From Ignavibacteriales bacterium (GTDB lineage: Bacteria > Bacteroidota > Ignavibacteria > Ignavibacteriales > Ignavibacteriaceae): a DNA stretch of 32,456 nt. Under the pieces are notes generated by a model. That model was not told the origin of the DNA. It saw only the letters and a list, made by a program, of their open reading frames with translations, and made no database searches. Where the stretch lies: assembly GCA_016182615.1 (NCBI GenBank), contig JACPGF010000304.1, positions 1 to 32,456 of the forward strand, in the 5' to 3' direction. Shown here piece by piece: positions 16,608 through 25,061 of the stretch. Position numbers and translations under genes: made by a program. Positions within the stretch are counted from its first letter, which is position 1; each line of letters opens with the position of its first letter.

Positions 16608-17933
16608 ATGGATATAACTGCAATACTCAGGGGAATTATTGGTCTTATATTTTTACTCGGTGTAACCTGGCTGCTCTCGGAAGACCGAAAAAAAATAGAT
16701 TGGCGGATAGTTAGCACCGGACTTTTAATGCAGTTTGTCTTCGCTTTTTTTGTTATACAGACCTGGATAGGGCGTTGGATTTTCGGGGGAATCAGTAAAG
16801 CAATTGTTTCACTTTTATCCTTTACCGCGGAGGGCGCACGATTTGTATTTGGCAGTTTAGCAATTGGGCCGGGGCAGCCGGGAAGCCTGGGATTCTTTTT
16901 CCTGTTTCAGGTATTGCCGACGATAATTTTCTTCGCATCCCTTATGTCGGTTTTATATTATCTTGGCATAATGCAAAAAGTGGTGCAGGGAATTGCATGG
17001 GTGATGGCACGCCTAATGCGAATCAGCGGTGCTGAGTCGCTTTCCGTATCCGCGAATATTTTTATTGGCCAGACCGAAGCGCCTTTGGTTATAAAACCAT
17101 ACATTGCCGGAATGACAAGATCCGAGTTATATACAATAATGGTAAGCGGCATGGCACACATCGCGGGTGGTGTTCTGGCTGCATACGCGCAAATGCTCGG
17201 CAGTGCTTATGCACAATCGAAAGGATTACCGGTAGATGCTTCGCAGGCTCATTTTGCAGGGCACTTGCTCACTGCCTGCATTATTGCAGCTCCCGGTACC
17301 TTTATTGTTGCAAAAATGCTCATCCCGGAAAAAGATGAGCCCGCCACAAAAGGAAGCGTAAAGATTCACGTCGAAAAAAGTCAAAAAAACGTCATAGAAG
17401 CAGCGGCTGTTGGTGCCGGGGATGGAGTTCGGCTGGCCATAAATGTTGCCGCAATGCTGGTGGCTTTTATTGCACTTATCGCTCTGGTTAATGCTATTCT
17501 TGTCTCTGTTGGTGATATTACCGGATTAAATTCTTGGCTTGCGAACACCTGGCATATTACGCAAAAACTTTCAATGGAATTATTATTCGGTATGTTTTTC
17601 CAGTTTATTGCTTTCATCATCGGTGTTCCCTGGACTGATGCACTTAATGTTGGCAGCCTTATGGGGATAAAACTTGTTTTGAATGAATTTGTTGCCTACT
17701 CACGTATGTCAGAGATGGTTTCATCGGGCTTGCTGAGTGAAAAAGCAATAATTATATCGACGTATGCCCTGTGTGGTTTTGCAAACTTTGCATCGATTGC
17801 AATTCAAATTGGCGGTTTGAGTCCTTTGGCGGAAAACAGAAGGAGTGATATAGCGGCACTCGGGTTAAAATCATTACTCGGTGGAACAATTGTTACCCTC
17901 ATGACAGCGGCTATTGCAGGGATGCTCTTTTAA
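16608..17933 (+). CDS. nupC: Concentrative nucleoside transporter (NupC/CNT family)
   Basis: Inner-membrane symporter that imports nucleosides with Na+ or H+. The 441 residues are mostly hydrophobic, and the hallmarks of the family are in place: GQTEAPLVIKPY with Gln155-Thr156-Glu157, and LNEFVAYSRM with Asn359-Glu360. In the structurally known Vibrio CNT the corresponding residues bind the nucleobase and ribose. Further conserved segments are GMAHIAGGVLAAYA and CGFANFASIAIQIGG. A charged cytoplasmic stretch around residues 240-265 is a little longer than in short CNTs. It lies downstream of ruvCA, convergent with the phosphatase gene at 18075; the 141-base gap between them holds no clear terminator. 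Confidence 0.93.
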   Translation: MDITAILRGIIGLIFLLGVTWLLSEDRKKIDWRIVSTGLLMQFVFAFFVIQTWIGRWIFGGISKAIVSLLSFTAEGARFVFGSLAIGPGQPGSLGFFFLFQVLPTIIFFASLMSVLYYLGIMQKVVQGIAWVMARLMRISGAESLSVSANIFIGQTEAPLVIKPYIAGMTRSELYTIMVSGMAHIAGGVLAAYAQMLGSAYAQSKGLPVDASQAHFAGHLLTACIIAAPGTFIVAKMLIPEKDEPATKGSVKIHVEKSQKNVIEAAAVGAGDGVRLAINVAAMLVAFIALIALVNAILVSVGDITGLNSWLANTWHITQKLSMELLFGMFFQFIAFIIGVPWTDALNVGSLMGIKLVLNEFVAYSRMSEMVSSGLLSEKAIIISTYALCGFANFASIAIQIGGLSPLAENRRSDIAALGLKSLLGGTIVTLMTAAIAGMLF

Positions 17934-18074
17934 AAACAAATATAGATAGTCCTCCGGTTTTGTTATTTCTGTTCAATAATTTTCTGTATTGTGCCGGATG
18001 TTAACTTTACGTTACTTTATTCATTTATTGCAAACCGGGAAATTCTGGTTATCAGTTTTAATGCTTTCTAATTT

Positions 18075-19280
18075 TTACTCTTTTTCAATTGCAAGGACGG
18101 AAATATCGTCTTCAAATTTTTCATCACCCTTCCAGGCAATAAGCATTTGCTTAAGGGCTTCGATTACCTCGCGCAGTGGTTTAGCGCTATTTACTGATAA
18201 AAACGCGTTGAGCCTGTCAAAACCAAACATTTCGCCTTCAGAATTTACCGCATCAATTACTCCGTCGGAGTAGAGAAAAATGCGGGATCCGGGTGAAAGT
18301 ATAACCATTTCATCATCAAACTCGGTTTCCTTCAATATACCGACAGGCATTCCCTTCGTATTAACGATATGGCCATCACTCCCCGGACGGGTAAGAATCG
18401 GCATCGGATGCCCGGCCCGTGAAAGAAATATTTTTCCTGTCCCCGGTTCAATAGAACCATAGCAAACGGTAAAAAACTGCATCGCATCATTTTCTTTGTA
18501 AAACATGGTGTTTAACCGATCCATCATGTACGATGGACGCTTTGGATCCATCGTATCCGTAAGGATTTCAACGATGTTAAACTGTACAGGCCGCTGCATA
18601 AACCCTAAAAATTTGCTTAACGTGTAAGCAAGCATAGCACTTGCTACTCCATGTCCGGCAACATCAATCTGGTAAAAATCTATGGTGCCAAAATCGGTCT
18701 TACCGAAGTTAAAGATATCACCCGCGACACCACTGGTTGGCATAAATAACCAATCGAAAGCATACCCTTCAATTGATTTCCGTTTATCCGGCAGCAATTC
18801 ACGCTGCAAATAGGCAGCCATATCAATATCATTTTTAACAATCGCGTACGCCCGGTTCAAATCCTGGTTGGCCTTGCGCAAGCGGGCATTATTCTCTTCC
18901 AGCCGTTTTTCCAGTTCAAGAATTCTGTTTCCTGTAGCAATCCTGCACTTCAATTCTGCCGGATGAAAGGGTTTTTTCAGAAAATCATCTGCTCCGGCCT
19001 CAAGGGCTTTCACCACTTCACCGGCTTCGGTATGCGCGGTAATAATTATAATGTAAACATACCGGTCCAAAATTTCGGATCGTATTTTACTGCAAAGTTC
19101 CGGCCCGGTCATTTTGGGCATAACCCAATCGGTTATAAGAAAATTGATCTGGCTTTTACATAAAATATCATACGCTTCACTGCCATCAGTTGCGGCAATG
19201 ACGGTGTGCCCTAAATGTTTAAGGTACGATTCGAGGATAAGCCGGTTTTGGGCTAAATCTTCTGCTATGAGTATATTCAC
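18075..19280 (-). CDS. Response regulator with SpoIIE/RsbU-type PP2C phosphatase domain
   Basis: A 401-residue two-domain regulator. Residues 1-120 form a receiver domain with Glu7-Asp8, the phospho-acceptor Asp51 in ITDWVMPKM, Thr81 and Lys103 (LKKPF). A coiled linker (about 122-160, LEKRLEENNARLRKANQDL) joins it to a PP2C-like serine phosphatase domain (about 165-400) with AGDIFNF, DVAGHGVASAM, GHPMPIL, and YSDGVIDAVN. Such proteins dephosphorylate anti-anti-sigma factors or similar switch proteins when phosphorylated. No partner STAS or kinase gene is adjacent. The start is GTG with GGAG 6 bases upstream. It is divergent from the cytochrome operon and shares its 220-base upstream region, so it may be linked in regulation. 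Confidence 0.9.
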   Translation of the reverse strand: MNILIAEDLAQNRLILESYLKHLGHTVIAATDGSEAYDILCKSQINFLITDWVMPKMTGPELCSKIRSEILDRYVYIIIITAHTEAGEVVKALEAGADDFLKKPFHPAELKCRIATGNRILELEKRLEENNARLRKANQDLNRAYAIVKNDIDMAAYLQRELLPDKRKSIEGYAFDWLFMPTSGVAGDIFNFGKTDFGTIDFYQIDVAGHGVASAMLAYTLSKFLGFMQRPVQFNIVEILTDTMDPKRPSYMMDRLNTMFYKENDAMQFFTVCYGSIEPGTGKIFLSRAGHPMPILTRPGSDGHIVNTKGMPVGILKETEFDDEMVILSPGSRIFLYSDGVIDAVNSEGEMFGFDRLNAFLSVNSAKPLREVIEALKQMLIAWKGDEKFEDDISVLAIEKE

Positions 19281-19380
19281 TTTACTCCAAGAATTTTAAG
19301 TGAATATACAAATATTGTGCATTAAATGCTGTGCCGGGAAAGGTATAATTCTATTTTTGGGAATTTGAGCTTTCTATCAT

Positions 19381-19394
19381 TCTCAAGTATGAGA
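19381..19394. promoter_or_regulatory. Inverted repeat upstream of the sigma-54-like promoter
   Basis: TCTCA-AGTA-TGAGA is a perfect 5-bp inverted repeat about 50 bases upstream of the -24 element. A partly overlapping TTGAG...CTCAA pair lies just before it. Enhancer-binding activators of sigma-54 often use such sites, but this one is short. Confidence 0.25.
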
Positions 19395-19445
19395 GTCAGG
19401 TTTTTGTTTACCCATAATACTTTACAGATAGCAACTTTTTAGAGC

Positions 19446-19461
19446 TGGCACCCTTTTTGTT
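19446..19461 (+). promoter_or_regulatory. Probable sigma-54 promoter of the cytochrome locus
   Basis: TGGCAC-CCTTT-TTGT matches the sigma-54 consensus TGGCAC-N5-TTGC, with the GG and the -12 dinucleotide exactly 10 bases apart. The only deviation is T for C in the -12 element. The predicted start at about 19471 leaves a 30-base leader before the ATG at 19501. No rpoN or enhancer-binding protein gene is in the window. Confidence 0.5.
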
Positions 19462-19500
19462 GAATTATTCTACAATCTTTCACAAAAAGTGTATAAAAAT

Positions 19501-19851
19501 ATGAAAAATGTATTCTTGTATTTGTTGGTTGTTGTTACAATCATTGCCCTTTACGGAGTTGCATATGCCGGAATGCCGGAAGAACCGGCCGGAAAAAAGT
19601 TATTTATCGATTCAAAATGTAATATGTGCCATGGTATACAATCCGCGGCAATTGAAACAAAATCAAAGAAAAAAGACATCCCGGATCTTTCCGGAGTTGG
19701 ATCACACAGAAAAGCCGATTTTTTGAAAAAATATCTTCTTAAACAAGAAAAAGTAAATGATAAAAATCATCCGACCAATTTTAAAGGCAGTGATGCTGAC
19801 CTTACAAAACTGGTTGAATGGCTAGGTACTTTAAAAGAAGCAAAAAAATAA
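19501..19851 (+). CDS. Small monoheme c-type cytochrome
   Basis: Periplasmic electron carrier of 116 residues. It has a signal peptide or N-terminal anchor (MKNVFLYLLVVVTIIALYGVAYA), one heme motif CNMCH, and a class I-like C-terminal helix (LTKLVEWLGTLK). No methionine occurs after the heme motif, so the usual Met distal ligand is absent; one of the later histidines (in GVGSH or KNHPTNF) may serve. I use the ATG at 19501 because the GTG at 19489 would only add four residues before the leader. It is the first gene of the cytochrome locus and is followed after 30 bases by the 13-heme fusion, to which it may pass or from which it may receive electrons. Confidence 0.85.
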   Translation: MKNVFLYLLVVVTIIALYGVAYAGMPEEPAGKKLFIDSKCNMCHGIQSAAIETKSKKKDIPDLSGVGSHRKADFLKKYLLKQEKVNDKNHPTNFKGSDADLTKLVEWLGTLKEAKK

Positions 19852-19881
19852 TTTTTTATCAAAGGACTTCCCTTATTCACT

Positions 19882-22032
19882 ATGGCAGCTCTCAGTCAAA
19901 ATTCCGCCCTCCCAGATAAATGGTTAGGAACATTATTCCTCTTCCTATTTTTAGTTATAGCGCCTGCAATAAATGCTCAAACAAAAGAAGATTGCATGAG
20001 CTGCCACAGTGACCAAACTTTGACAATGGAAAAAAAGGGGAAGCAAGTTCCCCTTTTTGTTAACGAAAAATCACTTGATAATTCACCGCATAAAAAATTA
20101 AACTGCATTGCATGCCACACGGGATTCGATTTCGAAAATGTGCCCCATAAAGAAATTATTACCCCTGTCAACTGCATGTCCTGTCATAAAAATGCACCTA
20201 TGAAACACCTTTTCCATCCTCAGATGCTTCGTGCAGCCGGTGAAGGCAAAGATGTTAACTGTAAAGGTTGTCATGGAACTCACGATGTAAAGCGGATACA
20301 ACACAATGCAACTGCAGGTTCAGGTATCAGATGCGAAAAATGCCATCAGGAAAACACGCAAAAATATCAGCTATCGGCTCACGCGGCCGCCCGTGCAAAC
20401 AACATTATCGATGCACCGGAATGCCTAACCTGCCATAAAGAACAAATTTCTTTTAAAAGCTTCAAACAAGATACCATTAAGGCAAAAATCGCTCAGGAAA
20501 AACTTTGCCTTTCGTGCCATTTGAACGATCCTGAAGTACGTTCCCGTTTCGCTTTTACCAAATCGTTTATTAACTCATACGAGAACAGCGTTCATGGAAT
20601 GGCACTACGTAAAGGCAACGCTAAAGCCCCGGGCTGCGCGGATTGTCATGATGCTCATCAGGTTTTAAGCAAACAGGACAAAAATTCCAGTGTTTTTAAG
20701 GCAAATATCCCTAAAACCTGCTCAAAGTGCCACGAAAAGGTTGCCCACGATTATGCGACAAGCGTGCATGGTTTGGCAGTTGCAAAAGGCAACTCTGATG
20801 CACCGGTTTGTACAGACTGCCACGGCGAACATAATATTCTTAAACATACAGACCCCAACTCCCCCGTTGCTTTTAAGAATGTTTCAGAACAGGTTTGCGC
20901 AAATTGCCATAACTCGATTCAATTGAATCAAAAATACGGGCTGGCCAGTGAGCGTACGAAGACATTTAATGATTCATATCATGGCCTTGCTTTGCGGGGC
21001 GGTTCGTATGCAGTTGCCAATTGTGCTAGCTGCCACGGTGTTCACGACATTAAAAAATCAAGTGATTCAACTTCAAAAGTTCACAAATCTAATCTTGTAA
21101 AAACCTGCGGCAAGTGCCATCCGGGTGCTAATGAAAACTTTACTGTCGGCTCTATCCATGTAAAATATTCCGAAAAAGAAGAACCGATATTATTCTGGAT
21201 AATTTCCATATACATTTTCCTCATCGGCGGAACAATTGGTGCAATGATGCTGCACAACCTGCTCGATTTTGTTAAAAAGGCAAAAATTAAAAAGATGAAA
21301 CAGCGTGGATTGCTGCCGCATCATCAACACGGGCACCGGTTATATCTCCGTATGAGTAAAAGCGAGAGAATACAGCACTTTTTGTTATTAACCAGTTTCT
21401 TTACGCTTGTACTCACTGGTTTTATGCTCCGTTTCCCGGAGGCGTGGTGGGTGCGCGGTATCCGCGATATTAGCGGCCATGCCTTTGAACTGCGCAGTAT
21501 TCTTCACCGTATTGCTGCCGTTGTTATGGTTGCAGCAAGTTTATATCACGTTTATTATTTAGCGTTCACCCAGCGCGGGAGGCAGTTATTTTTTGACCTT
21601 TTACCACGTTTACAGGATGCAAAAGACGCTATTGGTGTTCTGAAATACAACCTTTCTTTATCAACCGAAAAACCATTACTTGACAGGTTTAGTTATATTG
21701 AAAAAGCAGAATACTGGGCACTTATTTGGGGAACGATTGTAATGACTTTAACGGGTTTTATCCTGTGGTTTGATAATACATTTATAGGATTATTCACAAA
21801 ACTGGGATGGGATATTGCAAGGACAATCCATTATTACGAGGCTTGGCTTGCTTTCCTTTCAATTGTTGTATGGCATTTTTATTTTGTTATGTTTAATCCG
21901 GATATATACCCGATGAGCCTTGCATGGTTCAAGGGCACCATCACCGAGGAGGAAATGGCTGAGGAGCACCCCTTGGAGTTAGAAAGAATTAAAAAACAGT
22001 CCGCTGAAAACGAAGACGAAACAAAAGAATAA
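19882..22032 (+). CDS. Multiheme cytochrome c (13 hemes) fused to a cytochrome b561-like domain, CbcL-like
   Basis: A 716-residue inner-membrane protein that could move electrons between the quinone pool and periplasmic hemes. After a signal sequence (to about residue 33, ending NAQ) it has 13 CXXCH motifs in about 400 residues, ending at CGKCH. A transmembrane helix (LFWIISIYIFLIGGTIGAMM) follows. The C-terminal domain has four more helices with the histidines expected for b-type hemes: IQHFLLL, LHRIAAVV with SLYHVYY, and IHYYEAW with VVWHFYF. The layout resembles Geobacter CbcL, which has nine c-hemes joined to a cytochrome b domain. It is clearly paralogous to the two following genes taken together. 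A terminator hairpin follows. Confidence 0.88.
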   Translation: MAALSQNSALPDKWLGTLFLFLFLVIAPAINAQTKEDCMSCHSDQTLTMEKKGKQVPLFVNEKSLDNSPHKKLNCIACHTGFDFENVPHKEIITPVNCMSCHKNAPMKHLFHPQMLRAAGEGKDVNCKGCHGTHDVKRIQHNATAGSGIRCEKCHQENTQKYQLSAHAAARANNIIDAPECLTCHKEQISFKSFKQDTIKAKIAQEKLCLSCHLNDPEVRSRFAFTKSFINSYENSVHGMALRKGNAKAPGCADCHDAHQVLSKQDKNSSVFKANIPKTCSKCHEKVAHDYATSVHGLAVAKGNSDAPVCTDCHGEHNILKHTDPNSPVAFKNVSEQVCANCHNSIQLNQKYGLASERTKTFNDSYHGLALRGGSYAVANCASCHGVHDIKKSSDSTSKVHKSNLVKTCGKCHPGANENFTVGSIHVKYSEKEEPILFWIISIYIFLIGGTIGAMMLHNLLDFVKKAKIKKMKQRGLLPHHQHGHRLYLRMSKSERIQHFLLLTSFFTLVLTGFMLRFPEAWWVRGIRDISGHAFELRSILHRIAAVVMVAASLYHVYYLAFTQRGRQLFFDLLPRLQDAKDAIGVLKYNLSLSTEKPLLDRFSYIEKAEYWALIWGTIVMTLTGFILWFDNTFIGLFTKLGWDIARTIHYYEAWLAFLSIVVWHFYFVMFNPDIYPMSLAWFKGTITEEEMAEEHPLELERIKKQSAENEDETKE

Positions 22033-22051
22033 TTAAAAGTTGGTTTATGTT

Positions 22052-22095
22052 GACCGGTATGCGTATTTTCCGAATGAAGCATACCGGTCTTTTTG
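22052..22095 (+). terminator. Intrinsic terminator inside the cytochrome locus
   Basis: GACCGGTATGC (22052-22062) pairs perfectly over 11 bp with GCATACCGGTC (22079-22089), followed by TTTTTG. It separates the monoheme and 13-heme genes from the downstream cytochrome genes, so the locus has at least two transcription units or a partial terminator. Confidence 0.85.
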
Positions 22096-22206
22096 TATTT
22101 AGTTTAACTGCATTTCATTCAATTAGTAATAATTTTCCCGGCAGGGAAACGGCAAAATAAACTAACAAGTTCTACATTTTTAGAGTAACTTTCTGAAGGC
22201 TTGATA

Positions 22207-24204
22207 ATGAGAAAGCTTGTCTTTTTTACACTCCTGATTTTCAGGTTTTTCGCTTATGCACAAGATAATAGCGACTGCCTGTCGTGTCATGATGATAAAA
22301 CAGCAAAAGGAACCCGTAACGGTAAAACAATTTCCATATACATGGATGAAAAGAAGCTCAAAGGTTCAGTGCATGCAAAAAACAAATGTATTGATTGCCA
22401 CGTTGACCTGAAGGATGCCGAATTTCCGCATGATGAGAATCCGAAACGAGCACAATGTGCAACCTGTCACGATGAGGCGTTTAAACTTTATTCTGCCGGA
22501 TTACACGGACGGGCAAAGGCAAAGGGCGACCCCTTGGCTCCCGGCTGCGGTGACTGTCATGGAAACCATGAGATACTTAAGAAAAAAGACCCACGCTCCT
22601 TAACATTTCCACTGAAAGTGCCTTACCTTTGCGGCCGCTGCCATAAAGAAGGAACACCCGTGCAGTTACAGCGCAACATTCCGCAGGATCATATCTTCGA
22701 GAACTATTCCGAAAGTATTCACGGCGAAGGATTGTTAAAAAAAGGGTTGACCGTTTCGGCAACATGCGCATCCTGCCATACGGCGCACCTTGTTTTGCCA
22801 CACACCGATTCCCGTTCGAGCATTGCCCGTAAAAATATCGCGGCAACCTGCACGCAATGCCACATGGGCATAGAGAATGTTCACCGGAAAATTATTCAAG
22901 GCCAGCTCTGGGAAAAAGAAGCTCACGTCCTGCCCGCTTGTGTTGACTGCCATCAACCGCATAAGGCACGAAAAGTATTTTATGATCAGGGAATGGCTGA
23001 TGCCGACTGTATGAAATGCCATGCCAATACGGCACTAATATCATCTAAAGACGGTCACTCTTTATATGTCGATTTTGCCCAGGTTAAAGATTCACGCCAT
23101 GCCAAGATTGCGTGCAGCCAATGCCACTCGGCAGTTAACCCTTCAAAGCTTAGGCCATGTGAAACGATTACCAAGAATGTTGACTGCGCCTCGTGCCATG
23201 CCGCCGTTGGTGAAGAATACAAACTAAGCACGCATGGTAAACTTTTTGCTAAAAATGATGAAAATGCCCCAATTTGTTCTGAATGTCACGGCACACATCA
23301 TGTTCTTGGTAAACGTGACCCGAGATCACCGATTTTTGCCACCAGTATTCCAAAGTTATGCGCGCAGTGCCACCGCCCGGGACAGGCAGCAGCCAAAAGG
23401 ATTAAAAACAAAAAAGATGATATAATATCTGAATACAAAGAAAGTATTCATGGTAAGGGACTGTTAAAAAGCGGTTTAACGGTAACGGCAAAATGTACCG
23501 ACTGCCACACGGCTCACCGTGAGCTGCCAAGTTCGGATCCGCTTTCAAGTGTTAATCCTAAAAACATGGCGGCAACCTGTGGTATCTGCCACAGCGGTAT
23601 CGAAGAAAAATTCTTGAAAAGTGTGCACTCGCCAGATGTGACAAAGACGGATAAAAAACTACCCGGCTGCAACGATTGCCACTCCTCGCACACGATTTCA
23701 CGCACCGATGGTGATAATTTCAAACTCGGGGTTATGTCCTCGTGTGGTAATTGCCATGAAGAAATTGCTAAAACATATTTTGATACATATCATGGCAAGG
23801 TATCGCAGCTTGGTTCTTCAAAAACTGCAAAATGCTACGATTGCCATGGAGCGCATGATATTCTGCCGCCGTCAAATCCGGATTCAAGATTAAGCAGGCA
23901 GAACGTTATAAAAACATGTCAACATTGCCACCCCGGTGCAACAAAAATGTTTGCCGGATATTTAACCCATGCAACACACCATGACCCGCAAAAATACCCC
24001 TGGCTCTTTTGGGTATTCTGGGGAATGACAGGCTTGCTCGTGGGAACATTTATCATTGCCGGTGCCCACACGCTCCTGTGGCTGCCCCGCTCTTTCCAAT
24101 GGAAGAAAAAACTGAAAGAAATTGAAGAGAGGGAAGCCCGCGAAGAATTAGAAGCAGAGCAATCCGAATCACAGGAAAAGAATGAAAACGGAAAGGAGAA
24201 ATAA
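22207..24204 (+). CDS. 19-heme c-type cytochrome with C-terminal membrane anchor
   Basis: A 665-residue periplasmic multiheme cytochrome. It has a short signal sequence (MRKLVFFTLLIFRFFAYAQ), then 19 CXXCH motifs from CLSCH to CQHCH. One transmembrane helix (LFWVFWGMTGLLVGTFIIAG) and a charged, Glu-rich helical tail facing the cytoplasm follow. Hemes 3-7 and 11-15 lie in two similar modules (for example ESIHGEGLLKKGLTVSATC against ESIHGKGLLKSGLTVTAKC), so the protein grew by internal duplication. Its ends match the N-terminal and post-heme parts of the 13-heme fusion protein. The start at 22207 has GAAGG 8 bases upstream; TTG at 22201 is less likely. The cytochrome b gene follows one base after the stop. 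Confidence 0.9.
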   Translation: MRKLVFFTLLIFRFFAYAQDNSDCLSCHDDKTAKGTRNGKTISIYMDEKKLKGSVHAKNKCIDCHVDLKDAEFPHDENPKRAQCATCHDEAFKLYSAGLHGRAKAKGDPLAPGCGDCHGNHEILKKKDPRSLTFPLKVPYLCGRCHKEGTPVQLQRNIPQDHIFENYSESIHGEGLLKKGLTVSATCASCHTAHLVLPHTDSRSSIARKNIAATCTQCHMGIENVHRKIIQGQLWEKEAHVLPACVDCHQPHKARKVFYDQGMADADCMKCHANTALISSKDGHSLYVDFAQVKDSRHAKIACSQCHSAVNPSKLRPCETITKNVDCASCHAAVGEEYKLSTHGKLFAKNDENAPICSECHGTHHVLGKRDPRSPIFATSIPKLCAQCHRPGQAAAKRIKNKKDDIISEYKESIHGKGLLKSGLTVTAKCTDCHTAHRELPSSDPLSSVNPKNMAATCGICHSGIEEKFLKSVHSPDVTKTDKKLPGCNDCHSSHTISRTDGDNFKLGVMSSCGNCHEEIAKTYFDTYHGKVSQLGSSKTAKCYDCHGAHDILPPSNPDSRLSRQNVIKTCQHCHPGATKMFAGYLTHATHHDPQKYPWLFWVFWGMTGLLVGTFIIAGAHTLLWLPRSFQWKKKLKEIEEREAREELEAEQSESQEKNENGKEK

Positions 24205-24205
24205 T

Positions 24206-25045
24206 ATGGCCGGAAAACCTAAATTACAGTTTCAGCGTTTCACCCGGATTCAACGGTTATTACATATTCTCATGATTGTTAGTTTTATCAGTCTTGCTTT
24301 AACCGGTATGACTTTAAAATTTGCTTACACCAGTTGGGCGTATTTTCTTTCCCATCTTTTAGGGGGATATCAAACCGCCGGTTACATTCACCGCTTCGCG
24401 GCAGTAATAATGATAAGTGTTTTCACGATTCATATTATTGACGTTGTACGGCTGAAACGGCGCATGTTTCAATCTTGGAAAGCACTGATACTCGGACCTG
24501 ACTCAATGCTTTTTAACAGGAAAGACTGGGATGATTTAAAGGCTTCGTTAAAGTGGTTTGTCGGGAAAGGTGAGCGCCCGGAATACGGAAGATGGACGTA
24601 CTGGGAAAAATTTGACTACTTCGCTGTCTTCTGGGGTATCTTTGTTATCGGTTCTACCGGTGCAACATTATGGTTCCCCGAGTTTTTCACCCGCTTTATT
24701 CCCGGCTGGGTTTTAAACGTTGCTACCATTATCCATAGTGATGAAGCCCTGCTGGCAACCGGTTTTATATTTACCGTGCACTTCTTTAACACCCATCTCC
24801 GTCCGGAAAAATTTCCGATGGACATTGTAATTTTTACCGGGCGGATTCCTTTAGAAGAATTTAAACTTGACCGCCCTGCCGAGTATAAAGCACTTGTTGA
24901 AAGCGGGCAGCTTGAAAAGTTTTTAGTTGAACCATATCAACCGATTGTTATCCGTACCATTAAAATATTCGGCTGGACCGCCCTTTCACTTGGGCTGTTT
25001 ATTGTTGTCTTTATTATATACGCGATGATTTTCGCTTACCGGTAA
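24206..25045 (+). CDS. Cytochrome b561/formate dehydrogenase gamma-like membrane subunit
   Basis: An integral membrane cytochrome b of 279 residues with five predicted helices and paired histidines in the positions typical of diheme b subunits (LLHILMI, IHRFAAV with FTIHIID, IIHSDEA with TVHFFNTH). It aligns with the C-terminal domain of the 13-heme fusion protein, down to the shared ending PLEEF..D.P.EY against EEEMAEEHPLE. It is likely the quinone-reactive partner of the 19-heme protein. I start at 24206, where AAAGGAG lies 9 bases upstream, rather than at 24182 inside the previous gene. An extra C-terminal helix (IFGWTALSLGLFIVVFIIYAM) is absent from the fused paralogue. Confidence 0.88.
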   Translation: MAGKPKLQFQRFTRIQRLLHILMIVSFISLALTGMTLKFAYTSWAYFLSHLLGGYQTAGYIHRFAAVIMISVFTIHIIDVVRLKRRMFQSWKALILGPDSMLFNRKDWDDLKASLKWFVGKGERPEYGRWTYWEKFDYFAVFWGIFVIGSTGATLWFPEFFTRFIPGWVLNVATIIHSDEALLATGFIFTVHFFNTHLRPEKFPMDIVIFTGRIPLEEFKLDRPAEYKALVESGQLEKFLVEPYQPIVIRTIKIFGWTALSLGLFIVVFIIYAMIFAYR

Positions 25046-25061
25046 CAGAAAAGGAATTATT

